NCBI RefSeq assembly: GCF_005239225.2
Contig: NC_133284.1
Coordinates: 50,500,697 to 50,564,696, forward strand
Origin: Populus alba
Lineage: Eukaryota; Streptophyta; Magnoliopsida; Malpighiales; Salicaceae
Length of the DNA: 64,000 bases
Reading direction: 5' to 3'
Shown: piece by piece, positions 23,381-35,639 of the stretch
How positions within the stretch are numbered: the first letter of the stretch is position 1
How the letters are laid out: every line of letters starts with the position of its first letter
Program-made: the position numbers and the translations under genes
Notes under the pieces: model-generated
What the model was told of the DNA's origin: nothing
The model's input: only the letters and a program-made list of their open reading frames with translations
Database searches by the model: none

Positions 23381-23466
23381 TGTTGGAAGCGATGAGGAGC
23401 TAGAATCATTCGTGCAGGTGTCGAAGTGATCATCATCAGCCTTCCATTCCTTTCTCTCTTTGCTAG
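23381..23466 (+). promoter_or_regulatory. Candidate non-coding leader exon of gene B
   Basis: A conserved stretch (GTGCAGGTGTCGAAGTGATC... to CTCTTTGCTAG) ends at a full-consensus splice donor, AG/GTGAGC. The same stretch and donor (GTGAGT) end at 44621 before gene D and at 57778 before gene E. This suggests a first 5' UTR exon spliced across about 0.8 kb to the leader exon near 24254-24424. The 5' limit and the next acceptor are not defined; this is inference from conservation. Confidence 0.35.
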
Positions 23467-24253
23467 GTGAGCACTTGTGCATATTATTCTTAATTTTATT
23501 TGTTCGTAATTATCTTTATATTATGCTTTTTATCTTAATTATTTCATAAAATTGCATTTTTGTGGGAATTGCTGCTTTAAACTCATAAGTGTAAACTATT
23601 TTGTTCCAATGTATTCGTTAGATCGGTGGTATGCTATCTTTCACTAATGAAATTCTGTTTATTGGTTTTGAGAAGAAAAAAAAAAGTATTTCTATCTTTG
23701 TTTTATGGAAAAAGCTCATAGATCTATGAACTATATATAATCGAGGAAAATAGTGTTTTAAAATTAAGATAATAAAATTGAAACCAAATCAGCTTCGTTA
23801 GATAAAGCTGTTGTGTAAATAAGTGATTTTACTCATGGCATAGATAGACATAGTCATTACAGATTTTAGTTGCCTAAGATTGATCCTTTGTTGAGTTCGT
23901 TCCATTAATTATGTCATCAAATTCATTTTTTTTTATGGGAATTGCTGCTCTGACTCGTAAGTTAGAATCCATGTAAACTATTTTGTTTTAATACTTCTCC
24001 TCTTTTCAACATAAAATCGTTCTTTTATAAATATATTCATTAGATTGATGATATGCTATCTTTTCTTTTTATTGGTTTTGAGAAAGAAAAAAAAAGTATT
24101 TCTATCTTTTTTATGGAAAAGCACAGAGATCTAAGAACTATTGTGTAAATAATTGTTAGGGTAAGTGTGAATTTTAACACATGGCATGGATAGATATTGA
24201 CGAGGGGACAAAAGGATTACAATGATATATGAACTATTGTGTAAATAATTGTT

Positions 24254-24516
24254 ATGTTAGGACAAGGTATTAAAATGTTTATCGTTCTACTTATACCTTG
24301 CCTTGTTGCTCTTGAAGCTGGCTTCCATACAGAGCTAAAGGCCTTCTCCTTTTGTTCCTCTCGCTATATTTTATTATTGAGCAGTCAGTACCGGTGCTTT
24401 CCGCATATATTTTCACAAATTAAGGTAATAAAATTACTATTCTCATTCTCTCAATGCCTGTTTTACTTGTAATGACTCACTCTCACGTTCTGTATCCTTA
24501 TTTCTTTGATTTTCAG
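24254..24516 (+). promoter_or_regulatory. 5' UTR exon and 92-nt leader intron of gene B
   Basis: The leader exon ends AATTAAG at 24424. Intron 24425-24516 begins GTAATA and ends in TTTCTTTGATTTTCAG, 11 nt before the start codon. The same arrangement stands before gene C (35790-35882), D (45573-45664) and E (58305-58396). The leader carries an upstream ATG at 24254 whose spliced frame runs past the main start and stops at 24538-24540. Confidence 0.6.
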
Positions 24517-24527
24517 ACCGGTGGAAA

Positions 24528-27500
24528 ATGGATATCGTAAGTGCTGCTGGACCCATTATATCCAAGATAGCAGATCTCTTGGTGGAACCAGTAGGAAGGC
24601 AGTTCCATTACATGTTCTGTTTCAACAATTTTGCTAAAGAATTCAATGAACAAAAGAAGAACCTGGTTTCGGTAAAAGATCGTCTGCAAGATGCTGTCCG
24701 AGTTGCTGAAAGGAATGCTGAAGAAATTTACGAAGATGTCATCAAATGGCTGGAAGATGCAAACAACGGAATTGAAGGTGCGAAGCCTTTGGAAAATGAA
24801 ATAGAAAAAAATGGCAAATGCTTCACTTGGTGTCCAAACTGCCAATTCAAGTTAAGCATGGCACTGGCCAAGAAGTCGGAGACTTTCAGAAAACTACAAG
24901 AAACTAGCAAAAAGTTTGCAACAGTTTCCTGCAAAGCTCCTCCTCAGCCCATAGAATTTCTTCCATCAAAGGAATTCATGCGCTCAAAATCGTCAGAAGA
25001 AGCTTTCGAACAGATTATGAAAGCTCTCAAAGATGACAATGTCAATGTGATCGGACTGTACGGCATGGGAGGGGTGGGTAAAACCACCCTGGTGAAAGAA
25101 GTAGGCAGGAGAGCCAAAGAGTTGCACCTTTTTGATGAAGTTTTGAAAGCTACGGTGTCTCAGAATCCAAATGTCACAGGCATCCAGGATCAAATGGCAG
25201 ATGGTTTAGATCTGGAATTTGACAAGAAGAGTAAAGAAGGGAGAGCAAATGAATTATGGCAGAGGCTGCAGGGAAAGAAGATGCTTATAATCCTGGATGA
25301 TGTTTGGAAAGATATTGACTTGAAAGAGATAGGGATCCCATTTGGTGATGCTCACAGGGGTTGTAAAATTCTTCTAACAACACGTCTTCAAGACATATGT
25401 TCTTATATGGAGTGCCAGCCAAAAGTGTTCTTAAGTCTCTTATCAGAAAATGAAGCATGGGCTTTATTCAAAATCAATGCAGGTTTACGTGATGAGGACT
25501 CTGACTTGAACAGAGTGGCAAAAGAGGTTGCGAGAGAATGCCAAGGCTTGCCTATAGCACTTGTGGCAGTGGGAAAGGCTCTAAAAGATAAATCTGTAGA
25601 TGAGTGGGAAGTAGCATCTGAAGAGCTCAAAAAATCTCAATCTCGGCACATGGAAAATTTTGATGACCGAAGAAATGCATATGCTTGTCTTAAATTGAGC
25701 TATGATTATTTGAAGCACGAGAAAACCAAGTTATGTTTCTTGCTATTCTGTTTATTTCCAGAAGATTACAACATTCCAATCGAGGAGTTGACGAGATATG
25801 CAGTTGGCTACGGGATATATCAAGATGTGGAGTCCATTGAAGGTGCAAGGAAACGAGTTTATATGGAAATCAAAAACCTCAAAGCTTGTTGTATGCTGTT
25901 AGGAACTGAAACTGAAGAATATGTGAAAATGCATGACTTGGTTCGTGATGTTGCTATTCAGATAGCATCATCAGAAAAATACGGATTCATGGTAGAGGCT
26001 GGCTTTGGGTTGAAGGAGTGGCCAACGAGCAATAAAAGATTTGAAGGTTGTACAGTAGTTTCGTTAATGGGCAATACACTAGCAGAACTTCCTGAAGTAT
26101 TGGCGTGTCCACAGCTCAAAGTTCTATTATTAGAACTGGATGATGACGTGAATGTTCCAGAGAGGTTTTTTGAAGGGATGAAAGTAATAGAAGTTTTGTC
26201 TCTAAAGGGAGGCTGTTTGTCATTGCAATCACTTCAATTCTCAACGAACCTTCAATCGTTGTTGTTGACAAGGTGTGAATGCGACGACCTAATTTGGTTG
26301 AGAAAGCTGCAACGACTTGAGATACTTGGTTTCAATCGGTGCCGCTCCATTGAAGAATTACCTGATGAAATTGGGACGCTCAAGGAGTTAAGGTTGTTGG
26401 ATTTGACAGGTTGTTACAATCTAAGAAGGATTCCTGTGAATTTGATAGGAAGGTTGAAGAAGTTAGAAGAACTGTTGATCGGGGATAAGAGCTTCAAGGG
26501 ATGGGATGTTGTTGGATGTGACAGCACAGAAGGAATGAATGCAAGCCTAACAGAACTAAGTTCGCTGTCTCACTTAGCTGTATTATCATTGTGGATACCG
26601 AAGGTTGAATGCATTCCCAGAGATTTTGTTTTTCCCAGGTTGCTCAAATATGATATAGTGTTAGGGAATTGTTGGACAGAAACAGAATACCCAACCTCGA
26701 CAAGATTATATTTGAGTGATATAAGCGCCACATCCTTAAATGCAAAGACATTTGAGCAATTGTTTCCTACTGTGTCTCAAATTGGTTTTCGTAGTGTGGA
26801 GGGTTTAGAAAATATAGCATTGTCCTCTGATCAGATGACCTCCCATGGCCATGGGTCGCAAAAGGACTTCTTTCAAAGATTAGAACATGTAGAAGTGAGT
26901 AATTGTGGGGATATTCGCACTCTGTTTCCAGCAAAATGGCGGCAAGCTTTGAAAAATCTAAGGAGTGTGAATGCTTATCACTGCAAATCATTGGAAGAGG
27001 TATTTGAATGGGATGAAGGAATTAACGAGGAGAAGGAGCTGTCATTTTTAACGACCACCCATGGCCATGGGTCGCAAAAGGACTTCTTACAAAGATTAGA
27101 AGTGAAAGAATGTGGGGATATTCGCACTCTGTTTCCAGCAAAATGGCGGCAAGCTTTGAAAAATCTAAGGAGAGTGGAAATTAAGACATGCAATTCATTG
27201 GAAGAAGTATTTGAATTGGATGAGGAGAAAGAGCTGCTGTCATCTTTAACAAGGTTACAGTTGTCATCTTTACCTGAGCTCATATGTATATGGAAGGGGC
27301 CCACCAGACATGTTAGCCTCCACAGTCTTGCTCATCTGGAGTTGTCATCTCTTCACAAACTGACATTTATCTTCACACCGTCCCTCGCTCAAAGTCTTAT
27401 TCATCTGGAAACACTACGGATATTCGCTTGCTTTGGATTGAAGCGTCTTATCAGAGAGAAGGATGACGAAGGGGAAATAATTCCAGAGTCTCTTGGCTTC

Positions 27501-29334
27501 CCCAAATTAAAAACTCTCTCTATAATATGCTGTTATGAACTTGAATATGTCTTCCCTGTCTCCGTGTCTCCAAGTCTTCAGAACCTGGAAGAGATGAAGA
27601 TTGTTTTCGCTGACAATTTAAAGCGAGTATTTTACAGTGGAGAAGGAGATGGCATCATCGACTTCCCTCAGCTAAGAAAATTGTCTCTTTCAAAGTGCAG
27701 CGTTTTTGGTCCAAAGGATTTTGCTGCCCAATTGCCTTCTTTGAAAAAGTTAACCATTTATGACCACGAAGAATGGGGTAATTTGTTGGCACAGCTTCGA
27801 GTACGTCCTTTATATTTCTCCATTTTTTTTCTTTTTCTAATTTAAATCGTCAACTTCAATACATTGTGATAATTTGTTCTATCTTTTAAAACAATAGAGT
27901 CAAAAAGTAAAAATTGAAACTTTCTTTTTAAATACAATATTTTCTCATTCAAAGAACTTCAAAAGCACCAAATTTGTATTGAATTCAAAAAACATATTTT
28001 TTAAAATATTTTTTCATTTTTTTTTACAATTGTTTTCACTTTTTTTATGAAAATAATAATTTAAATGATCAACAATCAAGCATTTTTATTAAAACATTTT
28101 ACTAATATGTAATATTCAAATTATTTCTTTTTATATTTTTATTTTTGGAAAATGTTATATTTTTTTTTTATGATTATAATTAAATCGAATATAAAAAATT
28201 AATTTTTTTGAGTTAAAGTATAATTTTTCATGATTGCTTTTAATTTAACTAATATAAAATAATAAATTGTATTCATATTATCATAAATATGAAAAAATAT
28301 GATTTTATATTCCCATGACCCATTGCCTTGTCTATCTATATCTTCTTGTTGATAAGTATTTGGGTATTGGGGATAATTGGTTCATCTATTTAACAAAATT
28401 ATATAATAGTTTCAAAGTGCATAAAAATTACTAGGAATTATATCTAATAAATTGATACCCTTATTGTTTTTTGATGCAGGGGTTTACAAGTTTGGAAACA
28501 TTGAAGTTGTACTCCCTGCATGTGCCTAACTTGACGTGTATATGGAAGGGTCTCGTGTCATGTAATTTGACTACTTTGAAGGTGATAATGTGTGAGAGAC
28601 TGACACATGTATTCACAAAAAGCATGATTGCTAGTCTAATTCAACTGAAAATTCTAAAGATATCAAATTGTGAGGAATTGGAGCAAATCATTGCTAAGGA
28701 TAATGATGATGAAAAGGATCAGATATTGTCAGGAAGTGATCTCCAATCTTCCTGCTTTCCTAATTTGCGTCGACTTGAGATCACAGGATGCAACAAGTTG
28801 AAGAGTCTCTTCCCGGTAGCCATGGCTTCAGGTCTCAAAAGGCTTCAAACACTTCATGTAAGTGAATCCTCTCAATTATTGGGAGTATTTGGGCAGGATG
28901 ATCATGCTTCACCTGCCAATCTTGAGAAGGAGATGGTGCTCCCTGATCTGCACGAGTTGTTGCTTGTACAATTACCAAGCATTTCCTGCTTTAGTCTCAG
29001 ATGTAATGATTTCTTGTTCCCTCATTTGGAAAAGTTGGAGGTGGATGGATGTCCAAAGCTGACAACAATATTTGGTACTACATCAAATGGTTCAATGAGT
29101 GCTAAATCAAAGGTGCTGTATATTTGACATGATTTCTTGCCTCTCTTTTAGTGTTTTTATATCTTGTTTCCCTCAATATTAGGACTTACAAGTTAGAATG
29201 TGTATGCCATACTTGAATTGGCTTTGCAGGTATCTCAAGTAGCTGAGGGTTCCAGCACTGGTTGCCTCGTGTTACCCGGCAATGCTAGATGGTGGACCCG
29301 GCAATATGGGTGGAATTTTAGCTTTGGAATTTGA
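24528..29334 (+). CDS. CC-NB-ARC-LRR disease-resistance protein (gene B, intact; three exons)
   Basis: Exons 24528-27800, 28480-29112 and 29230-29334 join in phase 0 with GT/AG borders into 1336 codons. Residues 1-150 form the coiled-coil region with WLEDANN (EDVID-like position). NB-ARC: P-loop GMGGVGKTT 179-187, kinase-2 LIILDDVW 253-260 (final W marks the non-TIR class), RNBS-B KILLTTR 280-286, GLPI about 340, RNBS-D with CFLLFCLFPEDY from about 403, MHD at 468-470. Irregular LRRs fill about 500-1300. Family members are intracellular receptors that switch from ADP to ATP on sensing pathogen effectors; the ligand is unknown. Start chosen because MDIVSAAG aligns with all paralogues. It is the only CNL here without frame damage. 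An in-frame 216-bp duplication enlarges the LRR. No integrated decoy domain is seen. Confidence 0.9.
26844..27262 (+). repeat. Intragenic tandem duplication in the gene B LRR region
   Basis: CATGGCCATGGGTCGCAAAA occurs at 26844 and again at 27060, 216 bp (72 codons) apart. Both copies code for HGHGSQKDF, DIRTLFPAKWRQALKNLR and SLEEVFE. The second copy lacks 9 bp after AAAGATTAGA but stays in frame. Paralogue D has one copy only (47964-48150), so the repeat is specific to gene B. Confidence 0.92.
27801..28479 (+). other. Intron 1 of gene B
   Basis: 679 nt, strongly AT-rich, donor CGA/GTACGT and acceptor TTTTTGATGCAG. The equivalent intron of D is 990 nt. It contains nothing else I can identify. 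Confidence 0.85.
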
Positions 29335-30314
29335 AAAGCATGCGAGCAATTCATTCTTGCAGGTAAAATAGCTGCAACTATTTATCATCTATCCTTGTTT
29401 AAATGGTTGGATTAAATCAACAAATACGAGATGCCTGGATGATCTTTGTTCTTGATGTTTGCATTAGGTTGGTTGGTTACCTATGTGATGATCAACTCGA
29501 TATTGGTGGGAAGTAATTCCAGCTGTTTCATTAGCTACAACAATTTATCTTATTTCATGTGTTTGTTGTGTGAACTTCCAGAAATAAGGGTAATGTCATG
29601 TAATGTTATGTGTTTAGTAATTTATTGTGCAAACCTCCAAAAAAAAGGGCTTTTGTTTGTTTGCCCATTTGTGTTTCTTTTCAAGTGTCTGAACCTTCAA
29701 AAACAAAAGGCATAATGTTTACTTATTTGTGTGCTTATTGTTTAATGTGTGGATTCTTATTCTCCTCATTTTGATGTTTTATTTTTATTACGGATTCTTT
29801 ATATGTGGTTAACTTGTTATTGTGCGTATCGCACAATAATATGGTTTCTACATGAATATATATAAATACACGTGAATGAGTATATATATATAAAAAATCA
29901 ATTTACAAATTTATTGACAGAATATGAAATTCCAATATATAAGTAAAATGATAAATCCTCTAGCTTTGAAAAGAATTAGTGTTTGCCTTTGAGATTGTAT
30001 TTTTTTTTTCAGCGTGTATTCAATTTAATATTTTTAATAATACAAATGAAAATAAACAGCTAATTTAATTTATAAATGTGACTATCTCAAAACAATGTTG
30101 AGAAGGAAGAAAGATTAGTAGAATAAAAATAAAATTAATAGACTTTTAAAAAAGCAAAGAATTTTTAATGTTAAAAATAATTTTTTATTTAATAGACCCA
30201 ATTTTATTTTTATTTTTAAAAGATAACTCTATTTTAATTCTGATTCTTTAGCAACACAGTTTTTCATTCACCATAACACACATTTTTTTTTAATAGTTAA
30301 CATGTCATATTAAT
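29335..30314 (+). other. 3' UTR and downstream region of gene B
   Basis: The last exon continues to a CAG/GTAAAA donor at 29362/29363, so there is probably a 3' UTR intron. 29363-29880 matches the regions behind genes A and D. An 89-codon frame at 29446-29715 also exists there in part, but it lies after the stop and varies by indels, so it is not called. 29880-30314 is AT-rich sequence without a gene. Confidence 0.55.
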
Positions 30315-30641
30315 GAGGAGAGGTATTTGAATTGGGTGAGGCTGATGAAGGAACTAACGAGGAGAAGGAGCTGCCGCTGCTGTCATCTTTAACAGAGTTA
30401 CGGCTGTACTGGTTACCTGAGCTCAAATATATATGGAAGGGGCCATATATTTTACAGTGGAGAAGGAGATGCACTCACCAGAGATAGCATCATCAACTTC
30501 TCTCGGCTAACAAAATTGATTCTTTCAAATTGCAGCTTTTTTGGCCCAAAGAATTTTGCTGCCCAATTGCCTTCTTTGCAAGTGTTAACCAAAACCATTA
30601 AAGGCCACGAAGAATTGGGTAATTTGTTACCACAGCTACAA
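30315..30641 (+). pseudogene. CNL relic: 3' end of an LRR exon
   Basis: Starts abruptly at GAGGTATTTGAATTGGGTGAGG, which corresponds to gene B from about 27000, and ends with the exon 1 donor region (CAA/GTACGT at 30641). An internal deletion joins ATATGGAAGGGGCC directly to ATATTTTACAGTGG, removing about 300 bp that gene B has. LRR-type residues remain (for example ILSNCSFFGPKNFAAQLPSL, 30519-30578). No start, NB-ARC or downstream exon is present. It resembles the relic at 36420-36891. Confidence 0.8.
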
Positions 30642-31450
30642 GTACGTCCTTTTTATTTCTCCCCTGATTTTTTCTTTTTAAATTTAAATTGTCATATTCA
30701 ATACATTGCGATAATTTGTTCTATCTTCCTTTAGATTTCTAAAACGAAAGTAATGGATAAATGCTAGCAAATTCTTTAGCCATCCACTGAATTTAAAAGG
30801 AGTGAAATTGAGGCCTTTCGGCCAATTAATAAAAAATGGGTTTTTTATCCAATTTTCTAAACAATTAGAGTCAAAAAGTAAAAATTGAAACTTTCTTTTT
30901 AAATACAATATTTTCACATTAAAAGAACTTCAAAAGCAACAAATTTGTAATTAAACAAATATATTTTTGTCTCTTATGTATTTGTTTATTCTAACTTAAA
31001 ATACTAATTAAACAGTCTAACTTTTTAATTTGATTTATGATTAAAAAAAAATATTTTATTATCACAACATAGAATAAAAGTTTAAAAAAGAAACACTCAC
31101 AGGACTACACAACACATGAGCTGATTAAATGGCAACAATTCCATTAACAAATTTGTGCTACAAGTGACAAAATGAAAATAAACTCAGCAAACAAGATCAG
31201 TCCTAATTAATTTTTGACACAAGTATGTTGTCAAGCATTGAACCTTTCCAAATTGCATTTTTTTTCTACTTTTTTTTCAAGTATTTTGTCCCCATTTTCA
31301 TTTACTTTTGGCATTACACAAAAACATCCCTTTCAAGTTTCAAAACGACGTGCAGCTCAAGCAATGCCTTCATTGCCTACCGCCTTCAAAAAATCAACTC
31401 CTTAGTTTCGTCCTTGGCTCGCGTAGAACGACATAAACTTTAAATGACAG
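30642..31450. repeat. Intron remnant and intergenic module after the LRR relic
   Basis: 30642-30940 matches the start of gene D intron 1 (48699-49200) and 36892-37210. 30940-31450 matches 2400-2950. ORFs at 31214 and 31225 are overlapping frames in this repeat and are not called. Confidence 0.5.
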
Positions 31451-32480
31451 TCACGAGATGTTTGACTTCTGCCCAGAATATGAATTGTGTTAACAATTAG
31501 CTAATTTTTTAATTCTAGTAATTTTTTTAATTTTAGTAATTTGTTTAATTTAATTAGTTACCGTGGCTTAGAGGTAGAATCTAATAAGTTGAGATAGTTG
31601 GTGACTGATAATTTAAGGTGACTGGTACTTGTAAAAGATTTTGTTAGATAGATACGAGGATTTTTAAATGCTTAAACATCTATGTAGGGAGAGAAAATAC
31701 ATTGATATTTAAAAAGATAAATTTTAAAAATATATATGCTAAAAATATTAAAAATAAAAAGATTATAAACCTTAACTAACTTTGAGGATTCATGTGATAT
31801 TTATAACTTACAAGTTTTGGTTTTTTGTAGAGAAGAGAGATTGAAGAATAATTTTATTTCAGTGATATTTTGAGTTATATTTTATTTAAAATAATATATA
31901 TTTAATTAATATAAAGTATTAAAGTATCTTTACGGATATTAATTTTTTTTTGAACTAAGCACATTGAACCTGAGATGCGAACAAGGTATTATGGATCAAG
32001 GCAGCGCTTGTACCAACCCTAGAGCAGTTAGGCTTTTGGGAGTCTTTTTAAGCCAATTAAATTTTACAAGTTTAACATGAGTTTACAAGTTTCACTTAAA
32101 CTTCTTTTTATTGTTTCATTATTTTATTTTATTTTTAAATAATATTTCAACATCTAACATTCTTTTTTACTCTCTTTTAATGAGATTCATCTTTAAAAAA
32201 TAAAATAACAAGGGTTGCCTCAATTTTTTTTAATTAAGTTTTCATGAAAATTGTTATTTTTTGATTTTTTTTTTTTTTTTTTTCTATAGAGTTATCCTGA
32301 TATTATGTCTTATGTTATGTATTCAACAATTTTACTAAGTTTGATTCATGTTTTTTTTTTTTTTCATTTTAAAAAATTGCATCATCAATACTGTTTTTTT
32401 CTTCTAAATTTATATTTCTTTTTCCTAATTTCATACTTCGACATTTTATTTATTTGAAACCGGCTTAATAATAAAAAAAA
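31450..32480. repeat. Dispersed repeat (as at 3000-3900) joined to a block P fragment
   Basis: 31560-32070 follows 3050-3890 in diverged form. 32080-32480 carries block P words (AAGGGTTGCCTCAA, TAGAGTTATCCTGATATTATG). No gene is seen. Confidence 0.45.
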
Positions 32481-33500
32481 ACATTGGAGCGGATGATATG
32501 TCATGAGTCCCAATTACATTTTAAGAAAATAGGCCCCTATACGAGCCCTTGTAAATGGGTGAAGCACTGGCTTAAAAAAAAAAAAAAAACTAAACAATCA
32601 TTTTTTTTCTTATATTTTTTTAAATAATTTTTTAATTTATATTTAAGTTAATACTCATTCTCTCTGATTTTTTTATATTTAGCATTTTTTAAATAGTGGT
32701 TATTTTTTTAAATATTTTTTATGTTTTTAATTTTTAAAAATATTTGTCTAACTCATCTATAATTTTTTTTATGTTTTATATAATTGAAATTTATTTTTGG
32801 ATAGTATTTGTAATAAGTGCAACTTTGCTAGATATTATTTTTCTTTAATTTTATACAACCAATTTTATATGTGTCAATTTCTAGTATCTATTATCATATG
32901 TGTCAATTTCTAGATTCGTTTTCATTTTAAAAAAAAATTATATGGTTTATACTGAAATTTTAAACCTGATATTCACTTTGTTCACCGATCAAGCTGAGTT
33001 ATATTTAATTTGGGTCTATTTAAAAATGTAATTAATGTTATTTTTTAAAAATAGTTTTTATTTAAAAATATATCAAAATAATATCTTTATATTTTTCAAA
33101 AGTTATTTTTATATAAACACATTAAAAACAGTTAAAAAAATTAATTTGAAAACAAATTCAAATTTTTCATTAAAAATATATTGAATCGCAGCCCAAACCC
33201 GCTTATAATAGTTTTATTATAAAAACAAAAAAAATTATTTTTATTGTTATCATCTTCCAACGATAGAAGTATCTAAAACTCTATACGGTAATATAGAAAA
33301 TTGAAGGCTTTATGGCATCTTAACATGCCTTAAATTGGTTTTGTACATGCAGCAGTAATGTTTTCGCTTACCCATGAAGCCACTGGCCTGCATGCACCCA
33401 AAAAAATAAAATAAAATAAAATAACAAAAATTGAAATGAGAATCTCTCTTTAGCCTGCAAATGTTGATGTCGTTAGCTTACTTCATAAGTAAACCAAATT
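32480..33500. other. AT-rich spacer with a MITE-like stretch
   Basis: No gene is seen. 33010-33190 has the AT-rich MITE pattern seen elsewhere in the window (ATATATCAAAATAATATC, then AAACACATTAAAAACAG, then TTAATTTGAAAACAAA). Confidence 0.35.
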
Positions 33501-34574
33501 TGAAGCAAGGAATGCCTTCTTTTTTTTCTTTATGGGCAAATCATATTCCTTGAGTGGGATATATATAGGGACAATCATATAGCTCGAGTTTCATCCTTGG
33601 AAGTGCCAGAGAGTGTTCTTCATTTAATTAATTGTTGTCTTCTTTTCAGCTCCTTTCGTTCTTTTCCACTAAAAAAAACAAAAAAAAAACCTTGAGAGAT
33701 CATAATTATAGCAACACTACATACATTATATTTCCGTGATCGTGAATCTTCCGTTCGTTCCTGTCTCTTACTACAATGTGTGTATTTCTACCCATTCTTG
33801 TGTTTATTTGTTTTTGTTTTTATATTATATTATTATGTGTTCATGAAGAAAGAAAGTGAAATATTTGTTCAATTTAATCTCTATTTTCTCCTACCAGACT
33901 CACTCAATTTCTGTATGCAAGTTTTTATCGAAGTCTATCTCGTTGTAGGGTTAAATAATTGTAAATACAGATCGAATACTTATTATTAAAAAGATTATGG
34001 TGTTTTTAATTTATTAGTCAATTAGAAAATAATTAGTTTTAAAATCTTCTTAATAATACATATATAAAATTAAATTAAGACTTTAATCTTGATAGCTAAC
34101 ATTTTGAACTTTTACCTTAAATTTGATATGGATGTAAAATCTACAAATTCACAAGACTAAAATTTAAAGTAGGGTAGTGGGCTAAATAATATTACTCTTG
34201 TAAAAGTTGGATCTCCTTCAATTTTCAACCTCATCTGTCTATTATAGTTGAAAATAAAAATGAAGAACATTCTAATTAACTATAATGTTTGGATTTAATA
34301 TATAGTGCATGACTCACTTTCACAACCATAATTTGATATTGACACCGTCATTCCTTTTTATTATTATTATTAGTATATTACTTATGGTTTTTTTTTTAGT
34401 CCAAGTATTCACTTTGCTTTATTTTTAGACTTTTTGATTGATTTTTCATGAAATCATTCATGCTTATTGATGTGATCTTCGTATGAAACATGTTTAAAGC
34501 TTATTCTCAACCAATCATATTATTAGTCTATTTTTTTATTATCATCAAAACATATAAAAATATGAATGTGTAAC
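33500..34574 (+). other. Diverged upstream region of gene C
   Basis: 33520-33780 loosely follows the upstream region of gene B (GGGCAAATCATATTCCTTGAG, GAGAGATCATAATTATAG) but lacks the clear leader donor. The rest is AT-rich. The 69-codon ORF at 33780 has no support. Confidence 0.3.
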
Positions 34575-35515
34575 TCTAAAGGTCAATAACATCACCACCA
34601 TTTAGAGTAAAAATACATTTAGACTAGGATTTGCTATTATCAATATTTAATTTAAATCTAGCATTCGAATATCTATAAACTACCAGTTCATCTTCTTCAT
34701 AAACCATATAGAAATTCTTAGTTCTTTTTAACTACTTAATAATATTCTTAACTATTTTAGTGATCCTCACTTTAATTAAATTAATATTTACTCGTTATGA
34801 TCAAAATATAAGATAAATTTGATCTTGTACATAACATTTCATATATGATAGATCTTATAGTCGAAGCATAGAGAATCCTTTCAATCCTCTCTCTTAATTT
34901 ATGTTTTAGAGTATATATCTTTGGAGAGACCAATCCTATGTGAAATAGATAAGTATCCTCATTTAAATTCTTTCGTGCTAAATGTTGAAATGTTTTAGGG
35001 TATATATCTTTGGAGAGACCAATCCTATGTGAAATAGGTAAGTATCCTTATTTAAATTCTTTCATGCTAAATCATTTCAACATTTTGTGTATATGTGTGT
35101 GTGTGAATTGGGATAACCAAATAACCTTTTAGATATATCTCTATAAATCTTTATTCCTAATATATAGATTATTTAACTCATGTTCTTTATAAAAAAAATT
35201 CTTGGTGAACCAAATCTTTCCTAGTTGAAGTAAAGATATGTCATTTCTTATTAAAAATATGTCATCTATATATAACACTCAAAAAAATGACTCAACTTCA
35301 ACTAAAATTTTTATAAAACATAAGGGACATCAATATTTTTAATAAAACTATTTTTTTTAATTATCTCATCAAAATAGTTATTTTAACTCTTTGAATCTTG
35401 TTTAAGTCTATAAATGATTTTTTACCGCTTGCATACGTTTTTGTAATATACATATCTTTATGAATATTCCTATAGAGGAATGCAATTTTTGACATCCATT
35501 TGCTAGAATTCATAA
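34575..35515 (-). pseudogene. Decayed Ty1/copia reverse transcriptase-RNase H fragment
   Basis: Translating the minus strand with many frame changes gives copia pol signatures in the right order: MDVKN near 35500, a YRLKQ-like piece near 35400, remnants of the catalytic aspartate region near 35280, ILGIKIYRDISKRLFGY near 35160-35110, LSISHRIGLSKDIY near 34950, and an RNase H-like SKWW piece near 34600. Stops occur every few codons, and no LTR was found. It is an old inactive fragment lying tail-to-tail with gene C. The reading relies on recognising family motifs by eye. Confidence 0.65.
34902..35075. repeat. 89-bp tandem duplication inside the copia remnant
   Basis: TGTTTTAGAGTATATATC at 34902 recurs as TGTTTTAGGGTATATATC at 34991, and the following 70 bp are nearly identical. 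The duplication arose after the element had decayed, since it repeats non-functional sequence. Confidence 0.9.
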
Positions 35516-35639
35516 TATTAGCATGTAACTATAACTTTTGATGTATAGAGTTTTTATTTATTGACAATACTGATGACACTTTATTAACAACATTGTGACA
35601 ATTTAAAATTAATAACAAATTAATTTAAAGATATTACAG

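Noticed and set aside
24254..24472. Conserved upstream peptide in the CNL leaders
   Set aside because: The nucleotide sequence is conserved in B, C, D and E, but small indels change the frame between copies, so no peptide is under visible selection. Only the presence of an upstream ATG is kept as a finding, for gene B.
24528..25060. Integrated decoy or BED zinc finger at the gene B N-terminus
   Set aside because: The N-terminus aligns with plain coiled-coil CNLs; no zinc-finger cysteine/histidine spacing or other added domain is seen in any copy.
24513..27304. Minus-strand ORFs of 66-110 codons inside gene B (and similar ones in D and E)
   Set aside because: They mirror the CNL reading frame on the other strand, have no domains, and recur only because the genes are paralogous.
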